From contig CALWGZ010000003.1 of NCBI GenBank assembly GCA_944380285.1, positions 62,001 to 126,000 on the forward strand: DNA of 64,000 bases. Direction: 5' to 3'. Origin of the DNA: an uncultured Christensenellaceae bacterium. GTDB lineage: Bacteria > Bacillota > Clostridia > Christensenellales > UBA3700. The notes beneath the pieces are model-generated. The model was not told the origin of the DNA, did not search any database, and worked only from the letters and a program-made list of their open reading frames with translations. Position 1 is the stretch's first letter. Every line of letters starts with the position of its first letter. The position numbers and the translations under genes were made by a program. Shown in pieces: positions 36,637 to 45,616 of the stretch.

Positions 36637-37857
36637 TCACGCGCTCTTGCGTATCACGGTGGGTTTCTCTTTCATTTCGGCGCAATCTTTTGTGATCACG
36701 ATCTTTTGTATCGTCTTGTCGCCGGGTGCGTCGAACATGACGTCCAGCATGATGTTTTCCACGATGGATTTGAGCCCTCTCGCGCCCGTCTTCATCTTGA
36801 CCGCCTGCGAAGCTATCTCGTGCAGCGCCTCGTCGGTGAACTCGACGTCCACGCCCTCGCGCGCAAACAGCGCCTTGTACTGCTTGACAAGCGCGTTCTT
36901 GGGCTTGACCAAGATGTTGATCAGCGCCTTCTCGTCGAGAGAATCGACGGAGACAACGACCGGGACTCTGCCCACAAACTCGGGGATCAGACCGAATTTG
37001 ATCAGATCGTCGGGCTTGATGTCGCTGCAGATCTCGCCGTAAGTCTGCTCTGCCGCGCCCTTGACGTCGGCGCCGAAGCCGAGTGCGGACCCCTGCTTGC
37101 GCTTGGCGACGATCTTGTCGAGACCCACGAACGCACCGCCGCAGATGAACAGGATGTTGGTTGTATCGATCTGAATGCACTCCTGCTGGGGATGCTTACG
37201 CCCGCCCTGCGGGGGTACGCTGGCGACGGTGCTCTCGAGGATCTTGAGCAGCGCCTGCTGAACTCCTTCGCCCGAAACGTCGCGCGTGATCGACATGTTC
37301 TCGCCCTTTTTGGCGAGCTTGTCCACCTCGTCGATGTAGATGATGCCGACTTGCGCCTTCTCGATGTCGTAGTCCGCCTTTTGGATGAGCTTGAGCAAGA
37401 TGTTCTCGACGTCTTCGCCGACATAGCCCGCCTCTGTCAAAGAAGTCGCGTCGACGACGACGAACGGCACGTCGAGGATCTTTGCCATCGTGCTGGCGAG
37501 CATCGTCTTGCCGCAGCCGGTCGGCCCGAGAAGCAGCACGTTGCTCTTCTCCATCTCGACGTCTTTGCCCGAGCATCCGATGCGCTTATAGTGGTTGTAG
37601 ACCGCGACGGAGAGCACCTTTTTGGCTTGCTCCTGCCCGACGATGTATTCGTCGAGCTTTTGCTTGATCTCTCTCGGCGTGGGGACGCTGATCGCAACGG
37701 ACGAATGCTTTTCCGTCTTGCGCTCGGACAATCTCGCGTGGCACTCCTCTATGCACCTGTCGCAAATGAACACGTTGCCGTCGGAGGTGTAGAGCTGATC
37801 GACCTCGTCCTCGGTCCTGCCGCAAAATGAGCAATGTGCCTTTTTGTTTTCTGCCAT
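36637..37857 (-). CDS. clpX: ATP-dependent Clp protease ATPase subunit ClpX
   Basis: AAA+ unfoldase that feeds ClpP. 406 aa: N-terminal zinc domain (Cys 9, 12, 32, 35), Walker [11 protein letters not shown], Walker [11 protein letters not shown], sensor and a C-terminal helical domain. Start MAENKK at 37857 with GAGG upstream; an extra in-frame GTG precedes. Coupled to clpP, as in many Firmicutes. Confidence 0.98.
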   Translation of the reverse strand: MAENKKAHCSFCGRTEDEVDQLYTSDGNVFICDRCIEECHARLSERKTEKHSSVAISVPTPREIKQKLDEYIVGQEQAKKVLSVAVYNHYKRIGCSGKDVEMEKSNVLLLGPTGCGKTMLASTMAKILDVPFVVVDATSLTEAGYVGEDVENILLKLIQKADYDIEKAQVGIIYIDEVDKLAKKGENMSITRDVSGEGVQQALLKILESTVASVPPQGGRKHPQQECIQIDTTNILFICGGAFVGLDKIVAKRKQGSALGFGADVKGAAEQTYGEICSDIKPDDLIKFGLIPEFVGRVPVVVSVDSLDEKALINILVKPKNALVKQYKALFAREGVDVEFTDEALHEIASQAVKMKTGARGLKSIVENIMLDVMFDAPGDKTIQKIVITKDCAEMKEKPTVIRKSA

Positions 37858-37864
37858 CACTGCC

Positions 37865-38467
37865 TCATCTCTTGTAGAAGATCTTGTCGATCAATCCGTA
37901 TTGCAACGCCTCTTCGGCGGACATATAGTTGTCCCTGTCCGTATCCGCCATGACCGTCTCGAAGGGCTGACCGCAGTTCTCGGAAAGGATGCGGGCGAGC
38001 TTTTCCTTGGTCTTTTGGATGTGGTTGGCGACGATGACGATGTCCGACGCCTGACCCTGCGCGCCGCCGAGCGGCTGATGGATCATGATCTCGCTGTTGG
38101 GCAGAGCAAACCTCTTGCCCTTTGCGCCCGACGAGAGCAAAAACGCACCCATGCTCGCCGCCATGCCGACACAGATGGTGTTGACGTCGCACTTGACGTA
38201 GTTCATCGTATCGTAGATCGCGAGCCCCGCGCTGACGCTGCCGCCCGGGCTGTTGATGTAGAGGCTGATGTCCTTGTCCGCGTCCTTTGCCTCGAGGAAG
38301 ATCAGCTGAGCGACCACGCTGTCGGCGGTCTGATCGTTGATCTCGCCCGTCAAAAAGATGATCCTGTCCTCGAGCAGGCGCGAATAGATGTCATACGCCC
38401 TCTCCCCCGACTCCGTCTTGTCGATGACGGTGGGGATGAGCATATTACGCGGTTTGATGTCCTTCAT
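37865..38467 (-). CDS. clpP: ATP-dependent Clp protease proteolytic subunit ClpP
   Basis: Barrel-forming serine protease. 200 aa; catalytic Ser105 (GMAASMGA), His130 (MIHQPLGG) and an Asp in the DTDRDN segment. Starts 2 nt after the tig stop codon. Works with ClpX encoded next. Confidence 0.98.
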   Translation of the reverse strand: MKDIKPRNMLIPTVIDKTESGERAYDIYSRLLEDRIIFLTGEINDQTADSVVAQLIFLEAKDADKDISLYINSPGGSVSAGLAIYDTMNYVKCDVNTICVGMAASMGAFLLSSGAKGKRFALPNSEIMIHQPLGGAQGQASDIVIVANHIQKTKEKLARILSENCGQPFETVMADTDRDNYMSAEEALQYGLIDKIFYKR

Positions 38468-38469
38468 TC

Positions 38470-39876
38470 TTACTCCTTGTCCGCTTTCTTGGCGGTCTTC
38501 TTGGCTTTGGGAGCGCCCTCGGCGTCGTCCGCCTTCTTGGTCGCCTTCTTAGCCGTCTTTTTCGCCTTGGAGGCGTCTGCAACGGCATCTTCGACGGTGT
38601 TCATCTCTCTGAGCAGCGAGAAGACTTTCTTGGTCGTCTCAACGCTTCTGGCATAGTTGACATACTCGTCGGGGACGTCGGCGATCTTCTCATAGCGATC
38701 GCCCATCGCGCCCATCTGCTCCTTGATGAATGCGAGCACCTGCTCGTCGGTCACGTCTATGGGACCGACCTGCTTGATCAGCTCCTGCATCACGAGCCTG
38801 TACTTGACCGATTTGAGCGAAGAGTCGTGATATCTCTTCATCAAGTCCTCTTCGGTGGAGCCGGTGAACTTGTAGTAGTCGTCAATGTTCAGCCCCTGGT
38901 ATTGCAGCTGGTAGGCGAACTCTTCGATCTTGTGCTTGCTCTCCTCTTCGACCATGCACTCGGGGATGTCGACCTCGGACGCGTCCGCGATCGCGTCGAC
39001 CATCGCGTTTTCGAGCTCTTGGTCGGCGGAGTCGGCGTGCTCCTTCTCGATCTCGGCGCGAACGAACGCGCGGTATTCCTCGACGGTGTTGCAGGTGTCG
39101 GAGATATCCTTGACGCTCTCGTCGTCAAGCTCGGGCACGACCTTGTGCGTCGCCTCGTGAACGGTCACGGCAAACACCGCCTCTTTGCCCGCAAGGCTCT
39201 TTTCGTGATAGTCCTCGGGGAAGGTGACGGTGATGTCCTTGGACTCCCCGACTTTCATGCCGGCGACCTGCTCCTCGAAACCGGGGATGAAGGTGTGGCT
39301 GCCGATCGTCAGGTTTTGCTTTTCGGCTGTGCCGCCGTCAAACTTGACGCCGTCGACGCTGCCGCTGTAATCGATGACCGTCCTGTCGCCGTCCGCAACG
39401 GCTCTGTCGCCGATAGGCTCCCAGCTGCCGGCGTTGTCGAGAGCCGACTTGATGCGCTCTTCGACCTCTTCGTCGGTGACCGCCTTGACCGTACGGGTGA
39501 ACTTCAAGCCCTTGAACGCGCCGAGTTTGACGTCGGGCTTGAGCTGAACGGTCGCGGTGTACTTGAACGTGCTGTCGCTGATCGCGTCGATGTCGATCTC
39601 GGGCGAATCGACCGGGAAGAGCTCGCTCTCCTTGTCGAGGATCTCGCCGTAAGTTTTCGGCAAAATTATATCCATCGCGTCTTCGTAAAATACGCCGACG
39701 CCGTACACGCTCTCGATGACCTTGCGGGGCGCCTTGCCCTTGCGGAAGCCCTCGATCTGGAATTTGCCCTTGTTCTTGTTGTATGCCTCGTCGATCGCGG
39801 CGCGCCACTCGTCCGCGCTCACTTCGACGGTGAATTTGACTCTGTTTTTCTCCAAAAGTTCTTTGGTGTAGTTCAT
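38470..39876 (-). CDS. tig: Trigger factor with a Lys/Ala-rich C-terminal tail
   Basis: Ribosome-bound chaperone and prolyl isomerase. 468 aa: ribosome-binding domain with GFRKGKAP (about 49-56), FKBP-type domain (about 155-240), and the helical chaperone domain. The last 35 residues are an added basic tail with repeated KAKKTAKK units, like histone H1 tails; normal trigger factors end near 430. ATG 39876 has GAGAGGT upstream. First gene of tig-clpP-clpX-lon-engB. Confidence 0.97.
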   Translation of the reverse strand: MNYTKELLEKNRVKFTVEVSADEWRAAIDEAYNKNKGKFQIEGFRKGKAPRKVIESVYGVGVFYEDAMDIILPKTYGEILDKESELFPVDSPEIDIDAISDSTFKYTATVQLKPDVKLGAFKGLKFTRTVKAVTDEEVEERIKSALDNAGSWEPIGDRAVADGDRTVIDYSGSVDGVKFDGGTAEKQNLTIGSHTFIPGFEEQVAGMKVGESKDITVTFPEDYHEKSLAGKEAVFAVTVHEATHKVVPELDDESVKDISDTCNTVEEYRAFVRAEIEKEHADSADQELENAMVDAIADASEVDIPECMVEEESKHKIEEFAYQLQYQGLNIDDYYKFTGSTEEDLMKRYHDSSLKSVKYRLVMQELIKQVGPIDVTDEQVLAFIKEQMGAMGDRYEKIADVPDEYVNYARSVETTKKVFSLLREMNTVEDAVADASKAKKTAKKATKKADDAEGAPKAKKTAKKADKE

Positions 39877-39909
39877 AAAATGACCTCTCAAAATTTATTT
39901 GCAAATAGC

Positions 39910-39938
39910 ATTTTAACACAATCGCCCGATTTATGCAA
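39910..39938 (-). promoter_or_regulatory. Promoter of tig-clpP-clpX
   Basis: TTGCAT (39933-39938), 17 bp spacer, TAAAAT (39910-39915) on the minus strand, back to back with the rqcH promoter. No CIRCE or CtsR-type repeat was seen. Confidence 0.75.
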
Positions 39939-39943
39939 TATAA

Positions 39944-39972
39944 TTGCAATTGAAAAATTTATAATTTATAAT
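39944..39972 (+). promoter_or_regulatory. Promoter of rqcH
   Basis: TTGCAA (39944-39949), 17 bp spacer, TATAAT (39967-39972) on the plus strand. A second TATAAT-like hexamer lies inside the spacer. Confidence 0.75.
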
Positions 39973-40026
39973 ATATTCGTCGAAGGCGAGCGGCGATCGT
40001 CGCGCCCCGCCCGACTCGGAGGATAA

Positions 40027-41763
40027 ATGCCCAACGATTACGTCACACTCAACGCCCTCTGCGGCGAACTGAACGGCGCGCTCGCCGGAGGCAAGATCGA
40101 CAAGATCTATATGCCCGAAGAGGACGAGATCACCCTCGCGGTGCGCTCGGGAGGCGTCAACCGCGTGCTTGCGATCTCGGCAAACGCGCAAAATCCGCGC
40201 GTGCACTTCACATGCCGCAAAAAACAAAACCCCGTCAACGCGCCGTCTTTTTGCATGCTTTTGCGCAAGTTTTTGAGCGGAGCGGTCGTCGACGGCTGCC
40301 GCATGCTGGGCGAAGACCGCATCTTTTGCTTTGACATCACCGCGCGCAACGAACTGCGCGATGCGGTCAAATTCATGCTGGTCGCCGAGATGATGGGCAG
40401 ATACAGCAACATCATGCTGGTCGACGGCGCAAACATGACCGTCAAAGACGCGCTCAAACAGGCGTCTTTCGACACGGCGACCAAGCGGTGTCTGCTCCCC
40501 GGAGCGAAATACGAACTGCCGCCGCAAACCAAGCTCAAATTGACCGACCGCGACGCCGTATTGTCGCACGTCATGGCTTTCGGCGGAGGCAGACTCGTCG
40601 ACCATCTGCTCTCGGCGGTCGGCGGACTGTCGCGTCAAACGGCGGAAGAGGCGGTCTATCTCGCCGGGCTGAACGGCAAAATCGACGCTCTGAGCTTGGA
40701 CGAGGCGGCAAAACTGACCGAGACTTTGTCCAAACTCGCGGACGTATATTCCACCCCCATCTACTCGCCCTGCGTGTCGATCAAGAACGGCGCGCCCGAC
40801 GACTTCTTTGCGTTTGCCTATGCGAGCATGGGCGCGGAATTTCGTGCTGCCGGCACTTTGAGCGAAGCGGTAGACGTCTGCGTCGGCGAGCGGGACGCGA
40901 TCGAGCGCAAGCGGCTGCATTCAAGACACTTGGTCAAGGCTTGCCGCGGGCTTATCGGCAAAACGCGCAAAAAAATGGAAAAATGCATTGCGCGCAAACA
41001 GGACGCCGAGGGCGCGGAGCGCAACCGCATTTTCGGCGAATTGCTGATGTCCTCCCTTCACTCGATCGAGCGCGGAAGCAAGTCGGCTCGCGTGCCCGAC
41101 TACTACGAAGAGGGCTGTCCCCTCGTCGACATTCCCCTCGACCCTGCGCTGTCTCCGCAGCAGAACGCCGCCCAATACTTCAAAAAATACGCCAAGCAAA
41201 AACGCACCGCAAAGCTGATCGACGACCAGATCGCGGAATGCGAGGATATGCTCGAATATCTGCGCGGCGTCGAGGTGTCGATCGGAGCATGCGAAAGCGC
41301 CGAAGACATCGCCGAGATAGAACGCGAACTGCAAGAAGCGGGCGCGCCGGGCATGCGCAAAGCGGTCAAAGGCGCGCGCAGACCCAAGCCCACCGAACCT
41401 CTGCTCTACGACATCGACGGCTTCACCGTCGCCGCCGGCAAAAACAATACTCAAAACGAAAAATTGACCTTCAAGACCGCCAACGGCAACGACATTTGGC
41501 TGCATGCAAAGGACTCGCACGGCTCGCATGTCATCATCTTCGCCGAGGGCGAAACCGTGCCCGAAACGGTCATTTCCAAGGCTGCGGCGATCGCCGCATA
41601 CTACTCCGAAGCGGGGACGTCAGACAAGGCGGTAGTCGACTACACCGCGCGCAAAAATGTCAAGAGACATCCTTCGGGCAAGCCGGGTCTCGTGCTCTAC
41701 ACCGTCTACAATTCCGTCGCGGTCAAACCGGACGCGATGACGGCTTTCGAGATCAAAAAGTGA
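40027..41763 (+). CDS. rqcH: Ribosome quality control factor RqcH (NFACT family)
   Basis: Binds obstructed 50S subunits and adds C-terminal alanine tails that mark nascent chains for degradation. 578 aa: NFACT-N domain with the conserved Asp97-Arg98 pair (GEDRIF) needed for tailing, a helix-hairpin-helix and coiled-coil middle (about 285-430), and the C-terminal NFACT-R domain (DIDGFTVAAGKNNTQNEKL, WLHAKDSHGSHV). GGAGG 4 nt upstream of the ATG. Ala-tailed proteins would be ClpXP substrates; the tig-clpP-clpX operon starts divergently next to it. Confidence 0.96.
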   Translation: MPNDYVTLNALCGELNGALAGGKIDKIYMPEEDEITLAVRSGGVNRVLAISANAQNPRVHFTCRKKQNPVNAPSFCMLLRKFLSGAVVDGCRMLGEDRIFCFDITARNELRDAVKFMLVAEMMGRYSNIMLVDGANMTVKDALKQASFDTATKRCLLPGAKYELPPQTKLKLTDRDAVLSHVMAFGGGRLVDHLLSAVGGLSRQTAEEAVYLAGLNGKIDALSLDEAAKLTETLSKLADVYSTPIYSPCVSIKNGAPDDFFAFAYASMGAEFRAAGTLSEAVDVCVGERDAIERKRLHSRHLVKACRGLIGKTRKKMEKCIARKQDAEGAERNRIFGELLMSSLHSIERGSKSARVPDYYEEGCPLVDIPLDPALSPQQNAAQYFKKYAKQKRTAKLIDDQIAECEDMLEYLRGVEVSIGACESAEDIAEIERELQEAGAPGMRKAVKGARRPKPTEPLLYDIDGFTVAAGKNNTQNEKLTFKTANGNDIWLHAKDSHGSHVIIFAEGETVPETVISKAAAIAAYYSEAGTSDKAVVDYTARKNVKRHPSGKPGLVLYTVYNSVAVKPDAMTAFEIKK

Positions 41764-41784
41764 TGCGGTTCAATGTTCGAAAAT

Positions 41785-41812
41785 CAAAAAGACGCGTCCT
41801 TCGGGGCGCGTC
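41785..41812 (-). terminator. Terminator of the yggS-sepF-lspA-rluD operon
   Basis: 9-bp stem GACGCGTCC/GGGCGCGTC (one T-G pair, TTCG loop) overlapping the rluD stop, followed by five Ts on the minus strand. May also slow transcription coming from rqcH. Confidence 0.85.
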
Positions 41813-42767
41813 AAAGTTTTGTCACGTCGATGACGTCTCCGCCGTACTTGGCGTCGAGCAGGTCGATCACAGCCTTGAAATGCTCGGGAAGCGGCGAGCG
41901 GAACGTCATCTCCTCTCCCGTTCGAGGGTGCGTGATCGTCAGCTTGCACGCATGCAGCAATTGCCCGTCGAGCCCGAATGCGTTCGAGCCGCCGTAAAGC
42001 GGGTCGCCGACCACCGGATGACCGAGATATTTTGCGTGCACCCTGATCTGATGAGTGCGCCCGGTCTGCAAGTCGAAGCGAGCGAAAGTGTATTGCGGAT
42101 AGCGTTTTAGCACGCTGTAATCGGTGATCGCGAGTCTGCCGGTGTTCGCGCGCGAGACGGCGTACCGCTTGCGGTCTTTGGGGCTGCGGTCGAGGTAGTT
42201 TTCGATGCGGCCGCTGTCTTTTTTGACCACTCCGTCGAGCAGCGCGACATAGGTGCGCCGCGCCTCTTTTTCGGCTATCTGACTTTGCAGCGCAAGGTGC
42301 GCCCTGTCGTTTTTTGCGACGACCAAAAGCCCCGAGGTGTCCTTGTCCAGCCGGTGAACTATGCCGGGGCGCACGATGCCGTTGATGCCGCTCAACGAGT
42401 CGAGCTGACCCAACAGCGAGTTGACGAGCGTCTCGCCGTAACTGCCGGGAGCGGGATGCACGACCATGCCCTGCGGCTTGTCGACGATCGCGATGTCCTC
42501 GTCCTGATAGACGATGGGCACCTTGTGATCCGACGGCGAAAGATCGAGTTTTTTTGGCGGCGGAGCTATCACGGTAACGTTGTCGCCGCTCCTGATCATA
42601 TATCCCGCCTTGACGACCTCTTTGTCGCAGACGGTCACGCAGCCGTCGAGGATGAGATTGCGCGCCCTCGACCGCGTGAACGACGTGATGTCGGACACAA
42701 ACTCGTCCAACCTCTTCGGCGACGCGCCGCAATAGCGCGCAGAAAAGACGAGCTCGCCGCCCTTCAT
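41811..42767 (-). CDS. rluD: Pseudouridine synthase RluD family
   Basis: RsuA/RluA-family pseudouridine synthase, modifying 23S rRNA helix 69 or nearby. 318 aa: S4 RNA-binding domain (about 16-75), catalytic Asp141 in HRLDKDTSGLL, and RTHQIRVHAKYLGHPVVGD. Start overlaps the lspA stop (ATGA), the typical lspA-rluD pairing. The exact target cannot be told. Confidence 0.93.
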   Translation of the reverse strand: MKGGELVFSARYCGASPKRLDEFVSDITSFTRSRARNLILDGCVTVCDKEVVKAGYMIRSGDNVTVIAPPPKKLDLSPSDHKVPIVYQDEDIAIVDKPQGMVVHPAPGSYGETLVNSLLGQLDSLSGINGIVRPGIVHRLDKDTSGLLVVAKNDRAHLALQSQIAEKEARRTYVALLDGVVKKDSGRIENYLDRSPKDRKRYAVSRANTGRLAITDYSVLKRYPQYTFARFDLQTGRTHQIRVHAKYLGHPVVGDPLYGGSNAFGLDGQLLHACKLTITHPRTGEEMTFRSPLPEHFKAVIDLLDAKYGGDVIDVTKL

Positions 42768-43417
42768 TGCGTCTCCTCTCGAGCGCCGCTCTCTTCGACA
42801 GTTTCGTCCGCGGCTTCTTCGCTCTTCTCTTCGACGACATCCGCCTCGACTTGCTCGCCTCTTTCTTCCGCGGCGGTGACCGCCTGAGGCGCGAGGCGAC
42901 CGCCCTTGGAAAGATCTCCCTCTTTGTAGCCGAAAATCATGTAGACGATCAGCATCCCCATCGCGATCATCACGAAGATGTCGGCAATGTTTCCGATCGC
43001 GAAATCTATGCCGAAAAAGGTCTCCAAAAACGTGTAGTCGATGAAGTCGCGCACATAGCCGAACGCGATCCTGTCGACGAGATTGCCGAGTCCTCCGGCA
43101 AAGATCGTGATCAGCGAATATCTGAGGATCTTGGGCGCCTTGGGGCGCACGATCAGCACGACGAGCACAAGCGCGATCCCTATCCCGGTGATTGCGGACA
43201 AAAGCGTCGTCTTGCCGCTGAAAACGCCGAAAGACGCGCCGTAATTGCGCGTCATGGTCAGCGAAAAGATGCCCTCCGCGACCGCGATGCTGCCGCCCGG
43301 CACGTCCTCAAGAATGTCAAAAGCGGCGGCCTTGGAGACAAGGTCGACCGCGATCGCCGCAACGGCGAAAAGTATTTCAAAGACATAGACGCGGTATTTG
43401 CGCAAAAAGTCAAGCAT
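42764..43417 (-). CDS. lspA: Lipoprotein signal peptidase II with acidic C-terminal tail
   Basis: Aspartic membrane protease that removes lipoprotein signal peptides. 217 aa; four membrane helices and the two catalytic Asp, Asp115 (GNLVDR) and Asp146 (IGNIADI). After residue 165 comes a 50-residue Glu-rich tail that most LspA proteins (about 150-165 aa) lack. It follows sepF by 1 nt and has no good ribosome site of its own, so is probably coupled. Confidence 0.96.
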   Translation of the reverse strand: MLDFLRKYRVYVFEILFAVAAIAVDLVSKAAAFDILEDVPGGSIAVAEGIFSLTMTRNYGASFGVFSGKTTLLSAITGIGIALVLVVLIVRPKAPKILRYSLITIFAGGLGNLVDRIAFGYVRDFIDYTFLETFFGIDFAIGNIADIFVMIAMGMLIVYMIFGYKEGDLSKGGRLAPQAVTAAEERGEQVEADVVEEKSEEAADETVEESGAREETQ

Positions 43418-43418
43418 A

Positions 43419-44081
43419 TCAGTCGTATCTGCGTTTGAGCGACAGCGGTCCCTGGATCGTGACCCCTTCGGGCGTGAACAAAAACATCCCGTCGCCTATC
43501 CTCTCCTGCGAACCACCGAGCGCATACAGCGCGCCGCTGAGGAAGTCGAGCACTCGCTGCGTGTCCTTTGCGGCGACGCGGCGGAAGTCGACAATGATCG
43601 CCTGTCGCGAGCGCAGCGAATCGATGATGCCGCTCACATCCTCGTAAGAACGAGGGTATGTGATGATGACGTTGCGTACGTTGGCGTCCTCTTTTTTGCC
43701 GAAGCCGAAAAGCCCCTTCTTCTTTTTGTCGTCGGTCTGAGTGTACCGAGACGGCTCGGTGTCATATCTCGACCGCGGCGGCTCGTGCATCTCGTCCGCC
43801 CTGTCGCGCGGGTCGTAGTCGTCGCGCGGGCGGTAATCTCTGTCCGAGCGGTAGCCGTCCCTGTCGGGGCGATAAGCCTCCCTTTCGGGGCGATAGTTCT
43901 CCCTTTCGGAACGATAGCCGTCGCGATCGTACGGCGGGCGACGATCGTCGGCGGAATATCCGCGCCCCGACGAACGATAGTCGCGAGGATCTCCCCTTCG
44001 CGGATCGCGATCGACGCGGTCGTTGTTGGTGTAATAGTCGCGCTCGTTGTCGTTGTAGCGCCTTCTGTCCCTCTCGTCCAT
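43419..44081 (-). CDS. sepF: Cell division protein SepF with Arg/Tyr-repeat extension
   Basis: FtsZ-binding membrane anchor/ring former. 220 aa; the SepF core is at the C-terminus (VRNVIITYPRSYEDVSGII, the RQAIIVDFRRV strand, DFLSGALYALGGS). Ahead of it is about 115 residues of Asp/Arg/Tyr-rich sequence with four to five heptads of the type (D/E)xYR(S/P)(D/E)R. The usual N-terminal amphipathic membrane helix is not at the start; a short KKGLFGFGKKED segment just before the core may take that role. GGAGGCAC before ATG 44081. Between yggS and lspA, as in Firmicutes. Confidence 0.92.
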   Translation of the reverse strand: MDERDRRRYNDNERDYYTNNDRVDRDPRRGDPRDYRSSGRGYSADDRRPPYDRDGYRSERENYRPEREAYRPDRDGYRSDRDYRPRDDYDPRDRADEMHEPPRSRYDTEPSRYTQTDDKKKKGLFGFGKKEDANVRNVIITYPRSYEDVSGIIDSLRSRQAIIVDFRRVAAKDTQRVLDFLSGALYALGGSQERIGDGMFLFTPEGVTIQGPLSLKRRYD

Positions 44082-44089
44082 TGTGCCTC

Positions 44090-44785
44090 CTAATTTCTTT
44101 GACCGAAAAGCACTCTTCCCGGGCGGATCATGTTGGAACCGCCGTATTCGAGCGCGATCTCGTAGTCGTTTGTCATGCCGCAAGAACAATACTTTGCGTG
44201 AATGTTGCCGCCCTCCGACCTCTTCAACTGCTCGAACATCGCGGCAAATTTGCGGTAATATCCGATCAGCGGAGCTGTCTCCACGTTGGGCATCACCGAC
44301 ATGATGCCGTCGACCTCGATCGCGGAATATCCCCTGACCGAATCGACAAAAGACATCAACTCTTCGGGCTCTACGCCGCCCTTCGACAGCTCGCTGCCCA
44401 TGTTGACCTCGATCAGACAGTGCGCGGTTACGCCGTGTTTGACCGCCTGCTTTTGTATCTCGTCGGCAAGCGACGATCTGTCAAGGGAGTGTATGAGCAC
44501 GACCTTGTCGATGATGTACTTGACCTTGTTTGTTTGAAGCTGACCTATCAGATGCCAATTGAGCGTGCTGTCCGGGGTATACTTTGTCAAAAGCTCCTGC
44601 ACTCTGTTCTCGCCCACGTCGGAGAGCAGCTTGTTTTGCTCGATGAAGTCGATCAGCTCTTTGGGCTGGGTCTTGGTTGCGGCGACGATCGCGATCTCGT
44701 CCGATCTTCCGCACTTTGCGACGACGTCGGACACCCTTCTTTTGAGCGTCTCGATGTTTGCTTTGATCTGTTCGTATGCCAACAT
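44090..44785 (-). CDS. yggS: PLP homeostasis protein (YggS/YlmE/PROSC family)
   Basis: PLP-binding protein that balances vitamin B6 and amino-acid pools. 231 aa single-domain alanine racemase-like fold; PLP lysine in AATKTQPKEL and HLIGQLQTNK typical of the family. Start at 44785; upstream in-frame codons exist but the mapped promoter argues for this one. First gene of yggS-sepF-lspA-rluD. Confidence 0.95.
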   Translation of the reverse strand: MLAYEQIKANIETLKRRVSDVVAKCGRSDEIAIVAATKTQPKELIDFIEQNKLLSDVGENRVQELLTKYTPDSTLNWHLIGQLQTNKVKYIIDKVVLIHSLDRSSLADEIQKQAVKHGVTAHCLIEVNMGSELSKGGVEPEELMSFVDSVRGYSAIEVDGIMSVMPNVETAPLIGYYRKFAAMFEQLKRSEGGNIHAKYCSCGMTNDYEIALEYGGSNMIRPGRVLFGQRN

Positions 44786-44813
44786 ATTTCGCCTTGGATT
44801 TGTCCTTGGCTCT

Positions 44814-44842
44814 ATTCTATCACATAGCAAAGTCAAAGTAAA
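44814..44842 (-). promoter_or_regulatory. Promoter of yggS-sepF-lspA-rluD
   Basis: TTTACT (44837-44842), 17 bp spacer, TAGAAT (44814-44819) on the minus strand; leader about 22 nt with only a weak AAGG ribosome site. Confidence 0.5.
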
Positions 44843-44875
44843 CCTCCGCGCGGTACTTTTTCGCGCTTTCGACAC

Positions 44876-44909
44876 AAAAATATGCCCTCGGCTTATAAAA
44901 AGGGCATAT
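44876..44909 (-). terminator. Terminator after the SSB-like gene
   Basis: 9-bp stem ATATGCCCT/AGGGCATAT (44880-44909) followed by Ts on the minus strand. Confidence 0.8.
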
Positions 44910-44942
44910 TTGCTATGAATTTGTCGCTAATTTAGAATAATT

Positions 44943-45608
44943 TTACGAAAAATTTACGCCACCGTTGATCGAATACGAGCCGTCGACCCTCTCTTCGACC
45001 CTAAATCGATTGACGCTGAACTCGTACGCAGTCCTCTCTTCGATCTCACCGTCGGGCATCGTTTTGGTGTATTTTCGGCTTTGCACCCTCCCCTTCATCG
45101 ACACCTTTGTGCCGACCCCGAGTTCCTTCGCATACCTTGCGCTCCTGCCCCACAATATACACGGAATATAGTCCGACTTGTTGTAAGCTCGGTTGACCGC
45201 AAGCAATACGTCGCATATCTCTCGGTTGAACGGCGTCACTCTGTATATCGGCGGCTTGCAGATATAGCCGCACACTTCGAGGCTGTTGGGATCGACTCCG
45301 ACAAGCGCAGGTCTGATCACATCCCTTGCAAACGCCGTCAAAAGCAATTTCGACTTGTCGCCGACCGTCTTGTTATGGCTGCGAAACTGCCCTTCCACCG
45401 TCACCTCTTCCCCTTCGGCGAGCGGCGCGTCGCACATCAGTCTGTCCGAAATCGTCAAAGGTATGACGTCTGTCATACCGGACAATCTTTTGACCTCGAT
45501 CGTCGTCTCGAAAAAGCTCTCGCCGAGCACTTCGTGAGTGAACGTGACCGGCGACGAGATCGTCCCGGTCAGGCTCAACCTGTTGTTGTTCATCATGTCG
45601 TAATTCAT
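44943..45608 (-). CDS. SSB-like protein with two OB folds
   Basis: 221 aa. The second half (about 107-205) is a typical SSB OB fold (LEVCGYICKPPIYR, IPCILWGRSARYAKEL, GTKVSMKGRVQSRKY). The first half (about 8-100) looks like a second, more diverged OB fold (LTGTISSPVTFTHEVLGE, VEGQFRSH). No acidic SSB tail: the C-terminus ends VNFS. So it is unlikely to be the main replicative SSB; it may be a specialised ssDNA-binding or conjugation/repair protein. ATG 45608 with ATAGGAGG. Follows the deacetylase gene by 8 nt on the same strand. Confidence 0.75.
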   Translation of the reverse strand: MNYDMMNNNRLSLTGTISSPVTFTHEVLGESFFETTIEVKRLSGMTDVIPLTISDRLMCDAPLAEGEEVTVEGQFRSHNKTVGDKSKLLLTAFARDVIRPALVGVDPNSLEVCGYICKPPIYRVTPFNREICDVLLAVNRAYNKSDYIPCILWGRSARYAKELGVGTKVSMKGRVQSRKYTKTMPDGEIEERTAYEFSVNRFRVEERVDGSYSINGGVNFS

Positions 45609-45616
45609 TTTGCCTC

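Noticed and set aside
43835..43925. Tandem DNA repeats as a CRISPR or minisatellite
   Set aside because: They are in frame and encode the SepF heptads; no spacers.
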